Assembly (NCBI GenBank): GCA_946404845.1
Contig: CAMJFD010000002.1
Span: 1-42,876, forward strand
Source: an uncultured Butyrivibrio sp.
Lineage (GTDB): Bacteria; Bacillota; Clostridia; Lachnospirales; Lachnospiraceae
DNA: 42,876 nt
Direction: 5' to 3'
Notes under the pieces: model-generated
What the model saw: the letters and a program-made list of their open reading frames with translations, nothing else
What the model was told of the DNA's origin: nothing
Databases searched by the model: none
Made by a program: the position numbers and the translations under genes
Shown here: positions 40,471-42,876 of the stretch, one piece after another
Numbering within the stretch: position 1 is the stretch's first letter
Layout of the letters: each line of letters opens with the position of its first letter

Positions 40471-41469
40471 ATGAGGGATAGTAAAATAACTATAAGTGAT
40501 ATTGCGGAAGCGCTTGGAGTATCCAAGACAACGGTTTCCAGAGCAATTTCTGGAAAAGGCAGAATTGGAGAAGATACCAAAGTCAGAATCATGCAATATA
40601 TAGAAGAACATGATTACATACCAAATGTAATAGCTAAGGGACTTGCACAGCAGCGAACATATACTATCGCTGTTGTGTGGCCTGGTGACTATAATGCCGT
40701 TGATCTTCCTTTTTTTCAAAGGTGCATGTTTGGCATGAATGAAATAACATCTGCACTGGGATATGACATTATTGTGTCTATCCTGGTCGGAGATGATCTT
40801 TCCAATTTAAAAAGAATAGTAGAAAACCGTAAGGTTGATGGTGTAATTCTCATGAGAACTATGCTAAATGATATTCCGGCTGCTTATTTGAAGAGTACTA
40901 ATATTCCATTTGTAGCTATTGGAAGTTCAACAGATACGGATATTGTTCAGATAGATAATGATAATTATGAAGCTTGTAAGGAGCTGACATCTATTCTGAT
41001 TGGCAAAGGTATGCGCAGAATGGCTCTTATAGGTGGTTCTACGAATCATATAATTACTAATACCAGATATAAAGGCTTTATGGATGCCTTTAAAGTTGCT
41101 GGTATCGAAGTAGATGAAGATCTGATATATCTTGATATAGACAGTCTGCTCAAAGTAGATGCTATTCTTGAAGATTTATTAAAAAAGAAAATTGATGCTG
41201 TTATCTGCATGGATGATGATATAGCAGGTAAAGTAATTGCTAAATGCAGAAATGGTAACATTAGAATTCCACAGGATTTAAGGATTGCATCTTTTTATTA
41301 TAGTTCACTTCTAGAGAATGCAACTCCTTCTGTTACATCACTTAATTTCAATGACAGAAATCTTGGAGCAGTAGCTGCAAGAACGCTTCTGGAAATTATT
41401 GATGGCAAGACACCAGGTAATCAGATGCTTGGAAATTATGAGGTTATATTGAAGGAAAGTACAAAATGA
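40471..41469 (+). CDS. LacI-family transcriptional regulator
   Basis: 332 residues. Helix-turn-helix and hinge at the N-terminus: ITISDIAEALGVSKTTVSRAISGKGRI, then KVRIMQYIEEHDYIPNVIAKGL. A periplasmic-binding-like core follows with VDGVILMRTM, VAIGSS, GKGMRRMALIGG and DAVICMDDD. Lies in the operon after the permeases, and likely binds the TTGCGCAA sites at 36379-36559 to repress it until sugar is present. Its stop overlaps the GH35 start (ATGA). Confidence 0.93.
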   Translation: MRDSKITISDIAEALGVSKTTVSRAISGKGRIGEDTKVRIMQYIEEHDYIPNVIAKGLAQQRTYTIAVVWPGDYNAVDLPFFQRCMFGMNEITSALGYDIIVSILVGDDLSNLKRIVENRKVDGVILMRTMLNDIPAAYLKSTNIPFVAIGSSTDTDIVQIDNDNYEACKELTSILIGKGMRRMALIGGSTNHIITNTRYKGFMDAFKVAGIEVDEDLIYLDIDSLLKVDAILEDLLKKKIDAVICMDDDIAGKVIAKCRNGNIRIPQDLRIASFYYSSLLENATPSVTSLNFNDRNLGAVAARTLLEIIDGKTPGNQMLGNYEVILKESTK

Positions 41470-42876
41470 AGCTAAATAAGAACTCAGTTATTACTTATAC
41501 AAACGAATCGATTATATGTGATGGTAAACCTTGGTTTCCTATCATGGGAGAAATTCACTTCAGCAGATATCCACATGAATATTGGGAAGAGGAACTTTGT
41601 AAGATGAAGTCAGGCGGAGTAGACGTTGTCTCTCTCTATGTTATATGGATTCATCATGAAGAGGAACAGGGAGTATACGATTTTGAAGGCGACAAGGATT
41701 TACATAAATTCCTTGAAACAGTTCAGAAATGTGGTCTCTACTGTATTCTCAGAATTGGACCATGGGCTCATGGAGAAGCGCGTAATGGAGGCTTTCCAGA
41801 CTGGCTGTTAGAAGATTCTAAGAATAAAAAATATGATGTGAGAAGTAACGATCCAGAATATCTTGAACATGTAAGACGTTTCTATACTAAGACTTATGAG
41901 CAGGCAAAAGGCCTTCTGTTAAAAGATGGCGGTCCTGTTATCGGTGTACAGATAGAAAATGAATACGGTCATTGTGGCGGCTTTGGCGGTGAGAAGGGTG
42001 AAGAGCATATGAGAACCCTTCATGATATGGCATTAGAAATAGGATATGATGTTCCTATTTATACTGCAACTGGATGGGGCGGAGCAGTTACAGGTGGAAT
42101 GATGCCTGTAATGGGCGGATATTGTGAAGCTCCTTGGGATCAAAGACTTACTGAAATAGAACCTTCTGGTAACTATATTTTTACTAAAGAGAGAAATGAT
42201 CATAATATTGGCTCTGACCACGGACTTGGTGCTGGAATTACATTTGATATGGATAAGTTCCCATATCTGACTGCAGAACTTGGCGGAGGTCTGCAGGTTA
42301 CAAGACACAGAAGATGTATTGCATCAGGAACTGATACAGGTGCCATGAGTATGGTCAAGCTGGGAAGTGGCGTAACACTTCTGGGATACTATATGTATCA
42401 TGGCGGAACTAATCCAGAGGGTAAGTTCTCTACACTTCAGGAAACAAGAGCAACAGGGTATCCTAATGATCTACCTGTTAAGTCATATGACTTTAATGCT
42501 CCTGTTAAGGAATATGGACAGATGTCAGAGACTTATAGAGAGATTAAGAGACTTGCAATGTTTGCTCATGATTTTGGCTCAGATATTTGTAATATGCCAT
42601 ATGTAGAGCAGCCGGGAAATCCACTTAAGCCTGATAATAATACAGACCTTAGAAGTGCTGTCAGATACAAAAATACTGAATTTAAGGGGAAAACAGTTCC
42701 TTATGGATTCTATTTTATTAATAACTACCAGAGAAGATATGAAATGGCGGAGCACAAGAACTGTGAGCTTATAGCTTATGATGGAGATCAGAAGCTTGCA
42801 TGTTTCCCTAATAGGGATGTTCTTGATAAAGATTATTTCTTCTATACATTTAATATGCCTATAGGTGATGCTCTTG
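41466..42876 (+). CDS. GH35 beta-galactosidase (3' end outside window)
   Basis: 470 codons visible, open to the right edge. N-terminus IICDGKPWFPIMGEIHFSRY and YWEEELCKMKSGGVDVVSLY are the GH35 start; catalytic acid/base Glu lies in VQIENEYGHC, nucleophile Glu in LTAELGGG, and YYMYHGGTNPEGK follows, all family hallmarks. No signal peptide, so cytosolic. Starts on ATGA overlapping the regulator stop. With the upstream transporter it suggests uptake and hydrolysis of beta-galactosides. Confidence 0.92.
   Translation, partial: MKLNKNSVITYTNESIICDGKPWFPIMGEIHFSRYPHEYWEEELCKMKSGGVDVVSLYVIWIHHEEEQGVYDFEGDKDLHKFLETVQKCGLYCILRIGPWAHGEARNGGFPDWLLEDSKNKKYDVRSNDPEYLEHVRRFYTKTYEQAKGLLLKDGGPVIGVQIENEYGHCGGFGGEKGEEHMRTLHDMALEIGYDVPIYTATGWGGAVTGGMMPVMGGYCEAPWDQRLTEIEPSGNYIFTKERNDHNIGSDHGLGAGITFDMDKFPYLTAELGGGLQVTRHRRCIASGTDTGAMSMVKLGSGVTLLGYYMYHGGTNPEGKFSTLQETRATGYPNDLPVKSYDFNAPVKEYGQMSETYREIKRLAMFAHDFGSDICNMPYVEQPGNPLKPDNNTDLRSAVRYKNTEFKGKTVPYGFYFINNYQRRYEMAEHKNCELIAYDGDQKLACFPNRDVLDKDYFFYTFNMPIGDAL

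Overview
The window looks like a chromosomal segment of an anaerobic, low-GC Firmicute, most likely a gut or rumen Lachnospiraceae (Butyrivibrio/Pseudobutyrivibrio/Lachnospira/Roseburia-like). I infer this from the AT-rich DNA with consistent codon use, the strong AGGAGG-type ribosome sites, the frequent TTG/GTG starts, the secreted GH5 glycosidases, the many GT2 glycosyltransferases and the protein family content. I cannot fix the genus. I saw no insertion sequence, CRISPR array, tRNA or rRNA.

Region 1 (1-9.7 kb) is an exopolysaccharide/cell-surface glycan locus. It holds a truncated GT2 gene, a Wzx-type flippase, three more GT2 genes, a lipoprotein GH5 glycosidase with an inserted domain, a reverse-strand polysaccharide pyruvyl transferase, a second membrane-anchored GH5, and a small lasso-peptide B2-type transglutaminase-fold protease.

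Region 2 (9.7-12.4 kb) is a promoter, a cyclic-di-GMP-I (GEMM-I) riboswitch with a terminator, and the gene it leads into. That gene encodes a secreted transglutaminase-domain protein with three copies of a WHVDG-type repeat.

Region 3 (12.4-27.7 kb) is the most interesting part: a composite RiPP (lasso-peptide-like) locus inside the polysaccharide locus. It has an asparagine-synthase-like cyclase (C), an unannotated 48-residue precursor-like peptide (A1), two HprK-like kinases (K1, K2), two PF14907-type nucleotidyltransferases (N1, N2), two PqqD-like leader-binding proteins (B1a, B1b), three GT2 genes, an OmpR-type response regulator with a membrane-free histidine kinase, an ABC exporter (D), a second unusual precursor (A2: regularly spaced Cys, a YDYNY repeat and a Trp-rich tail) and an S24/S26-like Ser/His peptidase. 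Together with B2 at 9.26 kb, all core parts of a paeninodin-type lasso system are present, with duplications. My model is that A1 and A2 are made in excess from gene-specific signals, recognised by B1 proteins, cut by B2 or the S26-like protease, modified by C, K, N or GT2 enzymes, and exported by D. None of this is proven.

Region 4 (28.0-30.7 kb) returns to polysaccharide assembly: a PssD/PssE (Alg14/Alg13-like) two-subunit glycosyltransferase and a polyprenyl glycosylphosphotransferase, closed by a strong terminator.

Region 5 (30.8-36.2 kb) carries a degenerate HD-GYP protein, the twitching ATPase PilT, ComM (YifB) and DprA: pilus retraction and DNA-uptake functions.

Region 6 (36.2-42.9 kb) is a CUT1 sugar import operon behind an operator-rich control region: a solute-binding lipoprotein, two permeases, a LacI-family regulator, and a GH35 beta-galactosidase cut off by the window end. 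The cargo may be a galacto-oligosaccharide rather than maltose.
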